NCBI RefSeq assembly: GCF_003122215.1 | Contig: NZ_QEYD01000005.1 | Span: 1-64,000 of the forward strand | Length of the DNA stretch: 64,000 bases | Source of the DNA: Pararhodobacter marinus | GTDB taxonomy: Bacteria > Pseudomonadota > Alphaproteobacteria > Rhodobacterales > Rhodobacteraceae | Direction of reading: 5' to 3' | In this document: positions 37,297 to 45,088 of the stretch, in pieces | Layout of the letters: each line of letters opens with the position of its first letter | Position numbering within the stretch: the first letter of the stretch is position 1 | Notes under the pieces: generated by a model | Told to the model about the DNA's origin: nothing | Databases searched by the model: none | The model's input: the letters and a program-made list of their open reading frames with translations, nothing else | Program-made: the position numbers and the translations under genes

Positions 37297-37701
37297 ATGC
37301 CCCATACCATCATCCAGCCCGAGGGCTGGGCCCCGGCCAAGGGCTATGCCAATGGCGTGCTGACCCCGTCGGGCATCCTGCATATCGGCGGCCAGATCGG
37401 CTGGGACGCGAACAAGGAGTTCGTCGGCGACGGGTTCATCGAGCAGATGGAACAGGCACTGAAGAACATCCGCGCCATCGTCGAGGCCGCGGGCGGCACG
37501 GTCGAGGATATCGTGCGCCTGACATGGTTCGTGACCGACAAGGCCGAATACATGGCCCATCAGCGCGAGGTGGGCGAGGCCTATCGCCGCGTGCTGGGCA
37601 AGCATTTCCCGGCCATGTCGATGCTGGTCGTCTCGGAGCTGGTCGAGGACCGCGCCAAGGTCGAGATCGAGGCCACGGCGGAATTGTCGAAGGCCGGCTG
37701 A
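37297..37701 (+). CDS. RidA/YjgF-family protein of the anthraniloyl-CoA operon
   Basis: 134 residues with the RidA fold: ANGVLTPSGILHIGGQIGWDANKEFVGDGFIEQMEQALKNIRAIVEAAGGTVEDIVRLTWFV and FPAMSMLVVSELVEDRAKVEIEATAEL. The Arg of classical 2-iminoacid deaminases (in PAR-S/T) is Met107 here. It is the last gene of the operon, after the ligase. Ring reduction of 2-aminobenzoyl-CoA leaves an enamine, so a Rid protein hydrolysing enamine or imine nitrogen would make chemical sense, but the missing Arg argues for a different mechanism. GAGAGGAG precedes ATG 37297. Confidence 0.82.
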   Translation: MPHTIIQPEGWAPAKGYANGVLTPSGILHIGGQIGWDANKEFVGDGFIEQMEQALKNIRAIVEAAGGTVEDIVRLTWFVTDKAEYMAHQREVGEAYRRVLGKHFPAMSMLVVSELVEDRAKVEIEATAELSKAG

Positions 37702-37724
37702 GCGTTTCGCAACAGAACAAGCAG

Positions 37725-37758
37725 GGCCGGGGCGTTCGGAGCGGCCCGGCCTTTCCTT
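37725..37758 (+). terminator. Rho-independent-type terminator after the anthraniloyl-CoA operon
   Basis: GGCCGGG, 13 bases, CCCGGCC, then TTTCCTT on the + strand. It is 23 bases after the Rid gene stop and just before the convergent GFA gene. Confidence 0.65.
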
Positions 37759-37768
37759 GCGGCCGGTC

Positions 37769-38149
37769 TCAGCCCTGTTCGTGGACGGGCGCGTCGTCGG
37801 GCATTGGGTAATAGGCGCCCTTGTCCGCCACGAAGATATGCTTGCCGATGCGCAGACCCGTCGTGTCCTCAAGGCAGCCCGCCGCGATGCCGATCCCGTC
37901 CTCGTCGTTCATCCGGTAGAACAGGCTCGATCCGCAAAGCGCGCAGAAGCCGCGTTTTGCCATGTCGGACGAGGCATACCAGCGCAATCCTGCGTCAGCG
38001 GTGAAATGCAGGCTGCCAAAGGGGGCGTGGGTCGAGGCCCAGAGATGCCCGCTGCTGCGGCGGCACTGCGAACAATGGCAGACCGTCACCGTGTCGCGGA
38101 CGTGATCGACCTCGAACGCCACGGCGCCGCATTCGCATCTGCCTTTCAT
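37769..38149 (-). CDS. GFA-family zinc protein (glutathione-dependent formaldehyde-activating/CENP-V-like)
   Basis: 126 residues with all Zn-binding cysteine groups: MKGRCECGAVAFE, CHCSQCRRSSGHLWASTH, FCALCGSSLFYRM. GFA proteins bind glutathione and zinc; most are not proven formaldehyde enzymes. GGGAAATGA precedes the ATG at 38149. It is 16 bases downstream of the DMT transporter gene on the same strand and may be co-transcribed with it. Confidence 0.88.
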   Translation of the reverse strand: MKGRCECGAVAFEVDHVRDTVTVCHCSQCRRSSGHLWASTHAPFGSLHFTADAGLRWYASSDMAKRGFCALCGSSLFYRMNDEDGIGIAAGCLEDTTGLRIGKHIFVADKGAYYPMPDDAPVHEQG

Positions 38150-38165
38150 TCATTTCCCTCCCGCT

Positions 38166-39047
38166 TCAGTGGCCCGCGCGGCGGGCGCGGAAGATGGTGA
38201 AGACCCCGCTGGCGATGATGATCGCCGCCCCCAGCCAGGTCATCGAATCCGGGGTTTCGCGCCAGATCAGCCAGCCCAGCAGCGTGGCCCAGAGCAGCCC
38301 GGTGTAATCGAGCGGCGCGACGATGACCGCCGGGGCCATGCGGAACGCCTGCGTCATCATCGTCATGCCCGCCGTGCCGAACAGCGCGATGGCCAGGAAC
38401 AGCCACAGATCGCCCGGATCGACCGGCACCCAGACCAGCGGCACGACCAGCCCGCCCAGAAGCGCGCCTGCCCCGGTCAGGTAGACAAGCAGCGTCCACA
38501 CGCTTTCGCGCGGGTCGACCCAGCGCGCGCTGAGCATCAGCACCGCGTAGACCAGGGCCGTGGCCACCGGCAGAAGCGCCGCGGGCTGGAAACTGGCGCC
38601 GCCCGGTCGCATGACGATCAGCACGCCCAGAAAGCCGAACAGCACCGCCAGCCAGCGCCGCCAGCCGATCTCGTCCTTGAGAAACAGGGCCGAAAGCACG
38701 GTGATGAAGACCGGGGCCACGAAGATCAGCGCCGTCGCCTCGGCAAGGCCCAGATAGCGGAAGCTGCTGAAGAACAGGAAGGTTGCCGCAACCCACAGCA
38801 CCCCGCGCACAAGATGCGCGGCGGGCCGGTACGAGCGCAGGGCGCGCCCGCCGCCCATGAACAGCGCGATGAGGATGGTGAATGGCAGCGCGGTCACGTT
38901 GCGCAAGAACAGGATCTGCAGCGGCGAATAGCTCTCGGTCAGGGATTTCGCGATGGCATCGTTGACGCTGAGCGCGGCCACGCCCACGCACATCAGCACG
39001 ACACCCGCCAAAGGGTGCCCTGTCGGCGCAACGCTTGCCTCATTCAT
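38166..39047 (-). CDS. EamA/DMT-family metabolite transporter
   Basis: 293 residues and ten predicted membrane segments in two EamA repeats (GVVLMCVGVAALSVNDAIAKSLTESYSPLQILFLRNVTALPF in the first; PVATALVYAVLMLSARWVDPRESVWTLLVYLTG in the second). ATG at 39047 starts the first helix; the open frame continues upstream to 39137 but lacks transmembrane signal. Divergent from an Lrp-family gene, as in many amino-acid exporter pairs. Likely a small-metabolite exporter. Confidence 0.85.
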   Translation of the reverse strand: MNEASVAPTGHPLAGVVLMCVGVAALSVNDAIAKSLTESYSPLQILFLRNVTALPFTILIALFMGGGRALRSYRPAAHLVRGVLWVAATFLFFSSFRYLGLAEATALIFVAPVFITVLSALFLKDEIGWRRWLAVLFGFLGVLIVMRPGGASFQPAALLPVATALVYAVLMLSARWVDPRESVWTLLVYLTGAGALLGGLVVPLVWVPVDPGDLWLFLAIALFGTAGMTMMTQAFRMAPAVIVAPLDYTGLLWATLLGWLIWRETPDSMTWLGAAIIIASGVFTIFRARRAGH

Positions 39048-39173
39048 GCCTGTCTCTCCCCACACTTGCCGGAAGTTTATGCGGATTTGCCCGGCATCGT
39101 CTTGCGTTCTTCCCCCGCTTCGGCGTGAAATCGGCATGGATCATCCGCAATAGCCGATACCACGAGGGGTTTC

Positions 39174-39635
39174 ATGCACGAGATCGACGAGACCGACCGC
39201 CGCATCCTGCGCGTGTTGCAGGCCGATGCGTCCCTGTCGGTGACCGAGGTGGCCGAGCGGATCGGCCTGTCGCAATCGCCCTGTTCCCGCCGCATCGCGC
39301 GGCTTGCCGAAAGCGGGATCATTCTGGGCAAGACGCTGGTCCTGGACCGCAAGAAGCTGGGGTTCAACGCCATCGTGCTGGTGCGCATCAAGCTGAGTTC
39401 GCACGGGCGCACGGCTTTCGACGCTTTCCAGAACGCGGTTCTGCGCATCCCCGAGGTGCAGGTGGTGCAGCTCATGCTGGGGGAATACGATTTCAACGTC
39501 CGTGTCGTCGTGCGCGACATGGATCACTTCCATGCGCTGTTGCGCGATCGGCTCGCCCTACTGCCCGGCGTGCAGGAAATGCAGAGTTCGGTGCTGCTGG
39601 ACGAGCTGAAATACACCACCCACCTGCCGCTCTGA
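39174..39635 (+). CDS. Lrp/AsnC-family regulator
   Basis: 153 residues: HTH IDETDRRILRVLQADASLSVTEVAERIGLSQSPCSRRIARLAESGIILGKTLVLDRKKLGF and the RAM effector domain with VQVVQLMLGEYDFNVRVVVRDMDHFHALLRDRLALLPGV. It is divergent from the EamA exporter gene with 126 bases between starts, so it probably activates that exporter in response to an amino acid. It ends convergent with the aminotransferase gene. Confidence 0.92.
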   Translation: MHEIDETDRRILRVLQADASLSVTEVAERIGLSQSPCSRRIARLAESGIILGKTLVLDRKKLGFNAIVLVRIKLSSHGRTAFDAFQNAVLRIPEVQVVQLMLGEYDFNVRVVVRDMDHFHALLRDRLALLPGVQEMQSSVLLDELKYTTHLPL

Positions 39636-39653
39636 ACCGCGGGCAGGGGCGTG

Positions 39654-41045
39654 TCAGCTGCGGGTTTCGGCCTCGAATATGTCCAGAACCTCGGTCAGCA
39701 GCGCCATCATCTCGTCCAGCTGGGCATCGGTCACGATCAGCGGCGGGGTGATCATCAGCCATTCGCCGTACCGCCCGCCCGCCGTGCTGCGCGAATAGAG
39801 CAGAAGGCCGCGGTCAAGCCCCAGCTCGACGATCCGGGCGATGGCTTTGCGCGCGGGCGGAAAGGGGGCCTTGGTCGTCTTGTCCGCGACGATCTCGATC
39901 GCGCGCAGCAGCCCCAGCCCGCGCACATCGCCCACGATGCCCGAGTGCCGCGCCAGCACCTGCAGCCGTTCGCCCAGCAGGATCCCCATCCGTTCGGCAT
40001 TGCCGATCAGGTCACGATCCATCACCTCGGCCAGCACCGCCTCGCCCACCGCGCAGGACAGGGGGTTGGCGCTGTAGGTGTGGCCGTGCAGGAAGCCGCC
40101 CGCCGCCACCACCTTCTCGACCATCTCGCGCGGAGCCAGAACCATGCCCAGCGGCGTGTAGCCGGCGGCCACGCCCTTGGCCAGGATCACCAGGTCGGGG
40201 CGCGCATCGGGCCAGTGCTCGGCGGCCAGGAAGCGCCCGGTACGGCCCGCGCCGCTCATCACCTCGTCGAAGATCAGCAGGACCCCGTGGCGCGAACAGA
40301 TCTCGCGCACGGCGGTGTAATAGGCATCGGGCGCCACCAGCGCGCCCGTCGCCAGCCCGCCCACCGGCTCCATGATGAAGGCCAGAACGCTGTCGGGGCC
40401 TTCATCGCGGATCGCCGCTTCCAGCGCCTCGGCGCAATGGCGCGCATGGGTTTCCGCGTCCAGATTGCCCGGAACGCGATAGGTGAACGGCGCCGGCACG
40501 CGCGGCATGATCCGCATCACCGGCCCGAACACGGCATCGGTTTCCGGATCGCCGGTAATGGCGGCCGCGCCCAGGGTCGCGCCGTGATAGCCCGGCTCGC
40601 GCGCCAGCACTTTCCAGCGCCCCGCCTCTCCGCAGGCGACCGCATGGTGCCGTGCCAGCTTGATCGCCGCCTCGGTCGCTTCGGACCCGCCCGACACGAC
40701 GAAGACCCGCTCGAAACCCGGACCGGCCAGCGCTGCCACCCGCTCGGCCAACGCGATATTCGCCTGGTTTTCGAACAGCGCGCGCGAGGCGTAGCAGACC
40801 TTGCCCGCCTGTTCGGCCATCGCCGCCAGCACGCGCCCGTTGCCATGGCCGATATTGCTGACCACCGGCCCCGAGGTGGCGTCGAGATACCGTTTGCCGT
40901 CGGTGTCCCACATGTAGATCCCCTCGGCATGCGAGATCATCGGCCGGCGCGGGGCCTCGGGCGGCGCGTAGAACACCTGGATCGGGCCGCCGCGCTGCGG
41001 AAAGGGGCTGCCGCTGCCGGAAGCGGGGTCTTGCGGGGCTGTCAT
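39654..41045 (-). CDS. class III PLP aminotransferase
   Basis: 463 residues. SNIGHGNGRVLAAMAEQ, VSGGSEATEAAIKLARHH, LLIFDEVMSGAGRTGRFLAAEHWPDARPDLVILAKGVAAGYTPLGMVLAP (Asp and PLP Lys) and HGHTYSANPLSCAVGEAVLAEV are the family motifs. ATG at 41045 follows a ribosome-like AAGGAT; the upstream in-frame ATG at 41147 adds 34 poorly conserved residues. Nearest general group is omega-amino acid:pyruvate transaminases. Substrate unknown; TetR follows upstream on the same strand. Confidence 0.87.
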   Translation of the reverse strand: MTAPQDPASGSGSPFPQRGGPIQVFYAPPEAPRRPMISHAEGIYMWDTDGKRYLDATSGPVVSNIGHGNGRVLAAMAEQAGKVCYASRALFENQANIALAERVAALAGPGFERVFVVSGGSEATEAAIKLARHHAVACGEAGRWKVLAREPGYHGATLGAAAITGDPETDAVFGPVMRIMPRVPAPFTYRVPGNLDAETHARHCAEALEAAIRDEGPDSVLAFIMEPVGGLATGALVAPDAYYTAVREICSRHGVLLIFDEVMSGAGRTGRFLAAEHWPDARPDLVILAKGVAAGYTPLGMVLAPREMVEKVVAAGGFLHGHTYSANPLSCAVGEAVLAEVMDRDLIGNAERMGILLGERLQVLARHSGIVGDVRGLGLLRAIEIVADKTTKAPFPPARKAIARIVELGLDRGLLLYSRSTAGGRYGEWLMITPPLIVTDAQLDEMMALLTEVLDIFEAETRS

Positions 41046-41153
41046 GGACTTATCCTTGTGTCGTCTTCGCGGCGGGTACTGCGCATCTTCGGTCTGTTGT
41101 GCGGTGTACAATAAGCCCGGAGCGCTCGCCACCCTCTTGTCCGTCATTCGTCG

Positions 41154-41891
41154 CTAGCTCGAAGCGGCCCCACCCTCGCGCGGCAGGCGGTCGAGGCCGG
41201 TCACGAACGCCTCGACATACATTGCGAAGGCGCCGGTCATCGGTTGCGTGGCACCGTTCTGCCAGCGCAGGATGAAGGCCGCGCCGATCATCTGCCCGGA
41301 CAATTGCGCCAGCAGCGGATGGCGGTTGGCGTCGATCCGGTCCGGGAAACCGGCCAAATCCTCGCGCAGGCTCTCGGCATCGGGCGGCAGCATGGCGAAT
41401 TCCTGCGTGGTAAATCCGACCATGGCGCCGATCACGGCATTATAGGCATTGATCAGCGAGGCGCCCCGGAACCCCGCGTCGTGCAGCTTGGCAAGGACCG
41501 CCTCGACCAGATCCACATCGACCGAGGCATTCGAAACCAGCGTCACGCCGATCAGAGGCGCGGCGTTGGGATGGCGGGCGATGGCCGCGCGGTAGCGCGT
41601 GAACAGCGCCCGAAGCCAGTCCTGCCAGTCGAGACCGGCGTCGGGCAGGACGTCGCGCAGCACCACGGTGATGATCTCGGCGATCAGGACATGGCGGCTC
41701 GGCGTGTACCAGTAGATCGCGGTCGGATAGCAGCCCAGCGCCCGCGCCACGCTGCGGATCGAGAAGGCCTCCAGCCCCTTTTCGTCGATCAGCCGCAGCG
41801 CGGTCGCGACGATCTGCGCCTTCGACAGGTCGGGGGCGCCGTTCTGCGGTCTGCCGCGGCCTTTTCGGGCCGGGGCCGGTGTCTTGGCCAT
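41154..41891 (-). CDS. TetR-family regulator
   Basis: 245 residues. HTH LSKAQIVATALRLIDEKGLEAFSIRSVARALGCYPTAIYWYTPSRHVLIAEIITVVL is preceded by a basic arm (KTPAPARKGRGRPQNGAPD) and followed by an effector domain matching the TetR_C family with IARHPNAAPLIG. ATG at 41891 has CGGAAAGG-like sequence upstream. It lies between the SDR (102 bases upstream) and the aminotransferase (108 bases downstream), all on the same strand. Confidence 0.88.
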   Translation of the reverse strand: MAKTPAPARKGRGRPQNGAPDLSKAQIVATALRLIDEKGLEAFSIRSVARALGCYPTAIYWYTPSRHVLIAEIITVVLRDVLPDAGLDWQDWLRALFTRYRAAIARHPNAAPLIGVTLVSNASVDVDLVEAVLAKLHDAGFRGASLINAYNAVIGAMVGFTTQEFAMLPPDAESLREDLAGFPDRIDANRHPLLAQLSGQMIGAAFILRWQNGATQPMTGAFAMYVEAFVTGLDRLPREGGAASS

Positions 41892-41993
41892 GGGATCGCC
41901 TTTCCGTCCAGTCGCGTCGCCGGCTGCGAGGCGCCGCAAGCCGGGATAGCATCGCCGCGCGCGCGCTCACAACCAGTGCCGCTAACCCGTGCG

Positions 41994-42770
41994 TCAGCGG
42001 CTGTCTCCGGGCGGCGGCGGGGGAAGCTGGCCCAGCAGCAGGCGCGAGGTCAGGCCCGGCGCCACGCGGCCGAGCAGCCGCACGATCCGGGTCTTGCCGA
42101 TCCAGATCCGCGTTTTCCGGTGCTCGAGCCCCCGCAGGATCGCCGCCGCTGCCTGTTCGGCGCTGATCTTGCCGCTGCCGCGACCCCGCGTCATGTCGGT
42201 TTCCACCAGCGGCAGGATGGCCTCGGCAATCAGCAGGCCGGGCCAGTTGCGGGCTTGACCGCGCAGCGCGACGCTCAGGTTTCCCAGCCCCGCCTTGGCG
42301 GCGCAATAAGCCGGCGCGGCCATCTTGGGCGCCATGCCAAGCGCGCTGTTCACGTTGCAGACAAAGCCGCCTGGTGCCTGCGCCAGAACCGGCAACAGGC
42401 CATAGCTCAGAAGGCAGGGCGCCACGAGGTTGACGCCGATCTCCGGGGCCACCAGCGCCGCCGCCGCGCCGGGCGCAAGGGCCGAGAGATCGGCCTCGGT
42501 CTGCAGCCCGGCATTGTTGATCAGGCCCAGGGGCCCCAGTTGGCGAAGCGCGTCCACCAGACGGGCGGTCGCCGCCGCGTCGCTCAGGTCGCAGGCGATG
42601 AAGCGGAACGTCGCGCTGTCGGGCCGGTCGGGACGCGCGCGGGCGACGCCGATCACGCTGTGCCCCTGATCCAGTAGCTGCGAGACGAGCGCGCGACCGA
42701 TACCCCGGCTTGCGCCGGTGACGATGACGGGGGCCTGCGGGCGCCGGGCGATATCGGGAAGGGGGGACAT
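41994..42770 (-). CDS. SDR oxidoreductase
   Basis: 258 residues: VIVTGASRGIGRALVSQLLDQGHSVIGVARARP, INNAGLQTEADL, Ser in NVNSALGMAPKM, YCAAK. The C-terminus is extended (GLEHRKTRIWIGKTRIVRLLGRVAPGLTSRLLLGQLPPPPPG), a basic-hydrophobic tail seen in some membrane-associated SDRs. ATG at 42770 opens the cofactor fold; the frame open to 42965 reads through low-complexity coding-poor sequence. Substrate unknown. Confidence 0.82.
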   Translation of the reverse strand: MSPLPDIARRPQAPVIVTGASRGIGRALVSQLLDQGHSVIGVARARPDRPDSATFRFIACDLSDAAATARLVDALRQLGPLGLINNAGLQTEADLSALAPGAAAALVAPEIGVNLVAPCLLSYGLLPVLAQAPGGFVCNVNSALGMAPKMAAPAYCAAKAGLGNLSVALRGQARNWPGLLIAEAILPLVETDMTRGRGSGKISAEQAAAAILRGLEHRKTRIWIGKTRIVRLLGRVAPGLTSRLLLGQLPPPPPGDSR

Positions 42771-43202
42771 TCTTGCTTTCCGGTCGGATGAGGGGATGAG
42801 ATCCCAGTGTCGAGCAAAAGCTCGCTTTCTCAACTCGCTTTGCGCCAAGCCTGCGGGGGCGGGGCGTCGGGGGCGGGAAATCAAGGGATTATCGCCCGGG
42901 AACGGTGAGGGTCGCTGCCTGAGCCGGTGTCTGCCGGCACTGTGGCTCGCCTTTCGGGGGGACATACAGGCCCTTCACAAAACGCGGTGTTTCACACTTG
43001 TGAAACTGTTTGCTCAGGATGCGATAGGTTTTGACAAAAACCTGCCGAACCCGCCTCCTGTAGGCGGAGCGCGCGGACCCATGTCCCGCGGGGGAGGCCA
43101 ATCAGACATCCGGACACGACCGTACCCCGGTGCGGCGGCGGACGGGTATTGCGCCCTGCCTGCGGACGGGTCCCGGCCCTTGATGCAATTGCCGGAGGCG
43201 CC
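42771..43202. other. 432-base divergent intergenic region before the catabolic island
   Basis: No gene I can support. It contains the IclR-type palindrome at 42989-43006, and after it two adjoining hairpins in the leader of the downstream operon, AGGTTTT-GACA-AAAACCT (43026-43043) and CCGCCT-CCTGT-AGGCGG (43051-43067). A small dyad CGAGC-AAAA-GCTCG lies at 42811-42824. The AT content is higher from about 42960 to 43045, marking the probable promoter. Confidence 0.6.
42989..43006. promoter_or_regulatory. 18-bp palindrome upstream of the acyl-CoA dehydrogenase operon (candidate IclR operator)
   Basis: GTTTCACA-CT-TGTGAAAC, perfect 8-bp arms with a 2-base centre, about 197 bases before the ATG at 43203. 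The core TTCACA-N2-TGTGAA recurs at 55158-55171 before iclR and, with one mismatch, at 54305-54318 before the Baeyer-Villiger monooxygenase gene. Confidence 0.7.
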
Positions 43203-44297
43203 ATGCCCCTCATCCAACTCGACGATCCCGATACGACGCTGGCGATGCTGCGCGACAGCGTCGCCGCTCTGGCCGCCCGCGCCGATGGCCCGGCCACCTT
43301 CCGCCGCCGCCGCGCCGCGCAGGGCGACCTCGATGCCGCGACCTGGAGCGCGCTGGCCGAGGCCGGGTTTCTGGCCCTGACCCTGCCCGAAAGCATGGGC
43401 GGGATGGGGCTGGGCGACAGCGAGCTGACCGTTCTGGCCGAGGCGCTGGGCCGGTCGCTGCTGACCGAGCCCTTCGCCAATCTCGCCGTGTTTCCGACCA
43501 CGCTGCTGCGCGAGATCGACGCCTCCGACGCGGCGACGGGGCTGGCGGTCGATATCGGCTCGGGCGAGGCCATCGTGCCGGTTTTGTGGCAGGATGCGCG
43601 CGGGGCAGCCGCGCCGCTGACGCTGTCGGGCGACCGGCTCAACGGCAGTGCGCATCTGGTGCCGGGCGCGGTTTCGGCCACCGGGTTCCTCGTTCTCGCC
43701 GAAGAGGGCGGCGATCTGGCGCTGGTGCATCTGGCTGCCGGGGCCGAGGGGATGCGTGTGGCCACGCGGCCCGGTCTGGATGGCGCGGTGCTGGGGCAGG
43801 TGACGCTGCACGATACCCCTGCCGCAACCGTGCTGGCGCGCGGCGCGGGGGTGCAGGCGGCGCTTGATGCGGCAATTGCCACCACGCGCATGGCGCTGGC
43901 GGCGGAACTGGCCGGGCTGGCCGCGCGGGCGCTGGAAATTACCGTGGATTACACCTCGAACCGGGTGCAGTTCGGCAAGTCCATCGCCAGCTTTCAGGCC
44001 ATCCAGCACCGGCTTGTCGATATGTGGGCCGAGGCGGAATTCGCCTGTTCGGCCTGCGCCAATGCCGCCATCGCCCCTGCGGGAGAACGCGCGCAGGCGA
44101 TCCTTGCCGCCAAGGCCCGCGCCGGGGACAGCGCCACCTCGATCACCCGCAAGGCCATCCAGCTTCACGGCGCGATGGGCTTCACCGACCAATGCGATAT
44201 CGGCCTGTACCTCAAGCGCGCGATCACCCTGAACGCGACGTTGGGCCAACCCGAAGAGCTGCGGCTGGCCTTCCTGACCGCCGACCGCGCCGCCTGA
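43203..44297 (+). CDS. acyl-CoA dehydrogenase family protein, likely beta partner of a heteromeric enzyme
   Basis: 364 residues. MRDSVAALAARADGPATF... GFLALTLPESMGGMGLGDSELTVLAEALGRSLLTEPF and the C-terminal half TVDYTSNRVQFGKSIASFQAIQHRLVDMWAEAEFACSACANAA and AIQLHGAMGFTDQCDIGLYLKRAITLNATLG. The usual catalytic Glu in the last helix region (YEG-type) is not present. Short ACADs of this kind pair with a longer ACAD to form alpha2beta2 enzymes in degradation of bulky CoA esters. The likely partner is at 45088. CCGGAGG precedes ATG 43203. Confidence 0.82.
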   Translation: MPLIQLDDPDTTLAMLRDSVAALAARADGPATFRRRRAAQGDLDAATWSALAEAGFLALTLPESMGGMGLGDSELTVLAEALGRSLLTEPFANLAVFPTTLLREIDASDAATGLAVDIGSGEAIVPVLWQDARGAAAPLTLSGDRLNGSAHLVPGAVSATGFLVLAEEGGDLALVHLAAGAEGMRVATRPGLDGAVLGQVTLHDTPAATVLARGAGVQAALDAAIATTRMALAAELAGLAARALEITVDYTSNRVQFGKSIASFQAIQHRLVDMWAEAEFACSACANAAIAPAGERAQAILAAKARAGDSATSITRKAIQLHGAMGFTDQCDIGLYLKRAITLNATLGQPEELRLAFLTADRAA

Positions 44298-44308
44298 AAG
44301 GAATTCCG

Positions 44309-45088
44309 ATGAGAAACGACCTGATCAAGACCGAGATCACCGACCACGTCGCCGTCGTCACCATGGACGCGCCGCCCGTGAACGCGCAGTCGCGCGGCTT
44401 CATGGAAGAGCTGATCGAGGTCTTCGACGAATTGAACGAAACGCCGGGCGTGCGCTGCGTGGTGCTGACGGGGAACGGCAAATGCTTCTCGGCGGGCGCC
44501 GATATCAAGTCGCGCGCCAAGGTCGCGGACGGGGTCGCGGGCGACACCTATCGCCATCTGCGCCGTGCGCGCGAGGTGGGCTTCGTCATCATGGAGATGA
44601 ACGTCCCCGTCATTGCCGCCGTCAATGGCCCGGCTCTGGGCGCGGGGATGGGGCTGGCGATCTGTTCGGACATGATCGTCGCGTCAACAAACGCGGTGTT
44701 CGGCCTGCCCGAGATCGATATCGGCCTGATGGGCGGCGTGCGCCACACGATGCGGGTGTTCCCCATGTCGCTGACGCGCCGCATGGTGCTGACCGGCTGG
44801 CGCGTTCCGGCAGCCGAACTCTATCGCCGGGGCCTGATCGAGGCCTGCGTCGAGCCCGAGGCGCTGATGGATACGGCGATGGAGTTGGCCCGCAACATCG
44901 CTTCGAAAAGCCCCGCGGCGATCCGTCTGGCCAAGCGCGCGCTCAACACCGTGGAAACGATGGGCCTGAAGGACGGCTACCGGTTCGAGCAGAACCTGAC
45001 GGTCGAGATGACCCGCCATCCCGACAGCAAGGAAGCAATGCGCGCCTTCATGGAAAAGCGCCCGGCGGTTTTCGGGGACGAGCTGTGA
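44309..45088 (+). CDS. enoyl-CoA hydratase/isomerase
   Basis: 259-residue crotonase: VVLTGNGKCFSAGADIKSRAKVADG, VAAVNGPALGAGMGLAICSDMIVASTNAVFGLPEIDIGLMGGVRHTMRVFPMSLTRRMVLTG, with the Glu of FGLPEIDIGL in place. AAAGGAATTCCG precedes the ATG. Its stop shares one base with the start of the next ACAD (TGATG). It hydrates the enoyl-CoA made by the surrounding dehydrogenases. Confidence 0.87.
   Translation: MRNDLIKTEITDHVAVVTMDAPPVNAQSRGFMEELIEVFDELNETPGVRCVVLTGNGKCFSAGADIKSRAKVADGVAGDTYRHLRRAREVGFVIMEMNVPVIAAVNGPALGAGMGLAICSDMIVASTNAVFGLPEIDIGLMGGVRHTMRVFPMSLTRRMVLTGWRVPAAELYRRGLIEACVEPEALMDTAMELARNIASKSPAAIRLAKRALNTVETMGLKDGYRFEQNLTVEMTRHPDSKEAMRAFMEKRPAVFGDEL

Noticed and set aside
42718-43380. 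220-codon + strand frame over the 432-base gap
   Set aside because: It crosses the SDR start, the regulatory dyads and the acyl-CoA dehydrogenase start; its translation has no recognisable fold.
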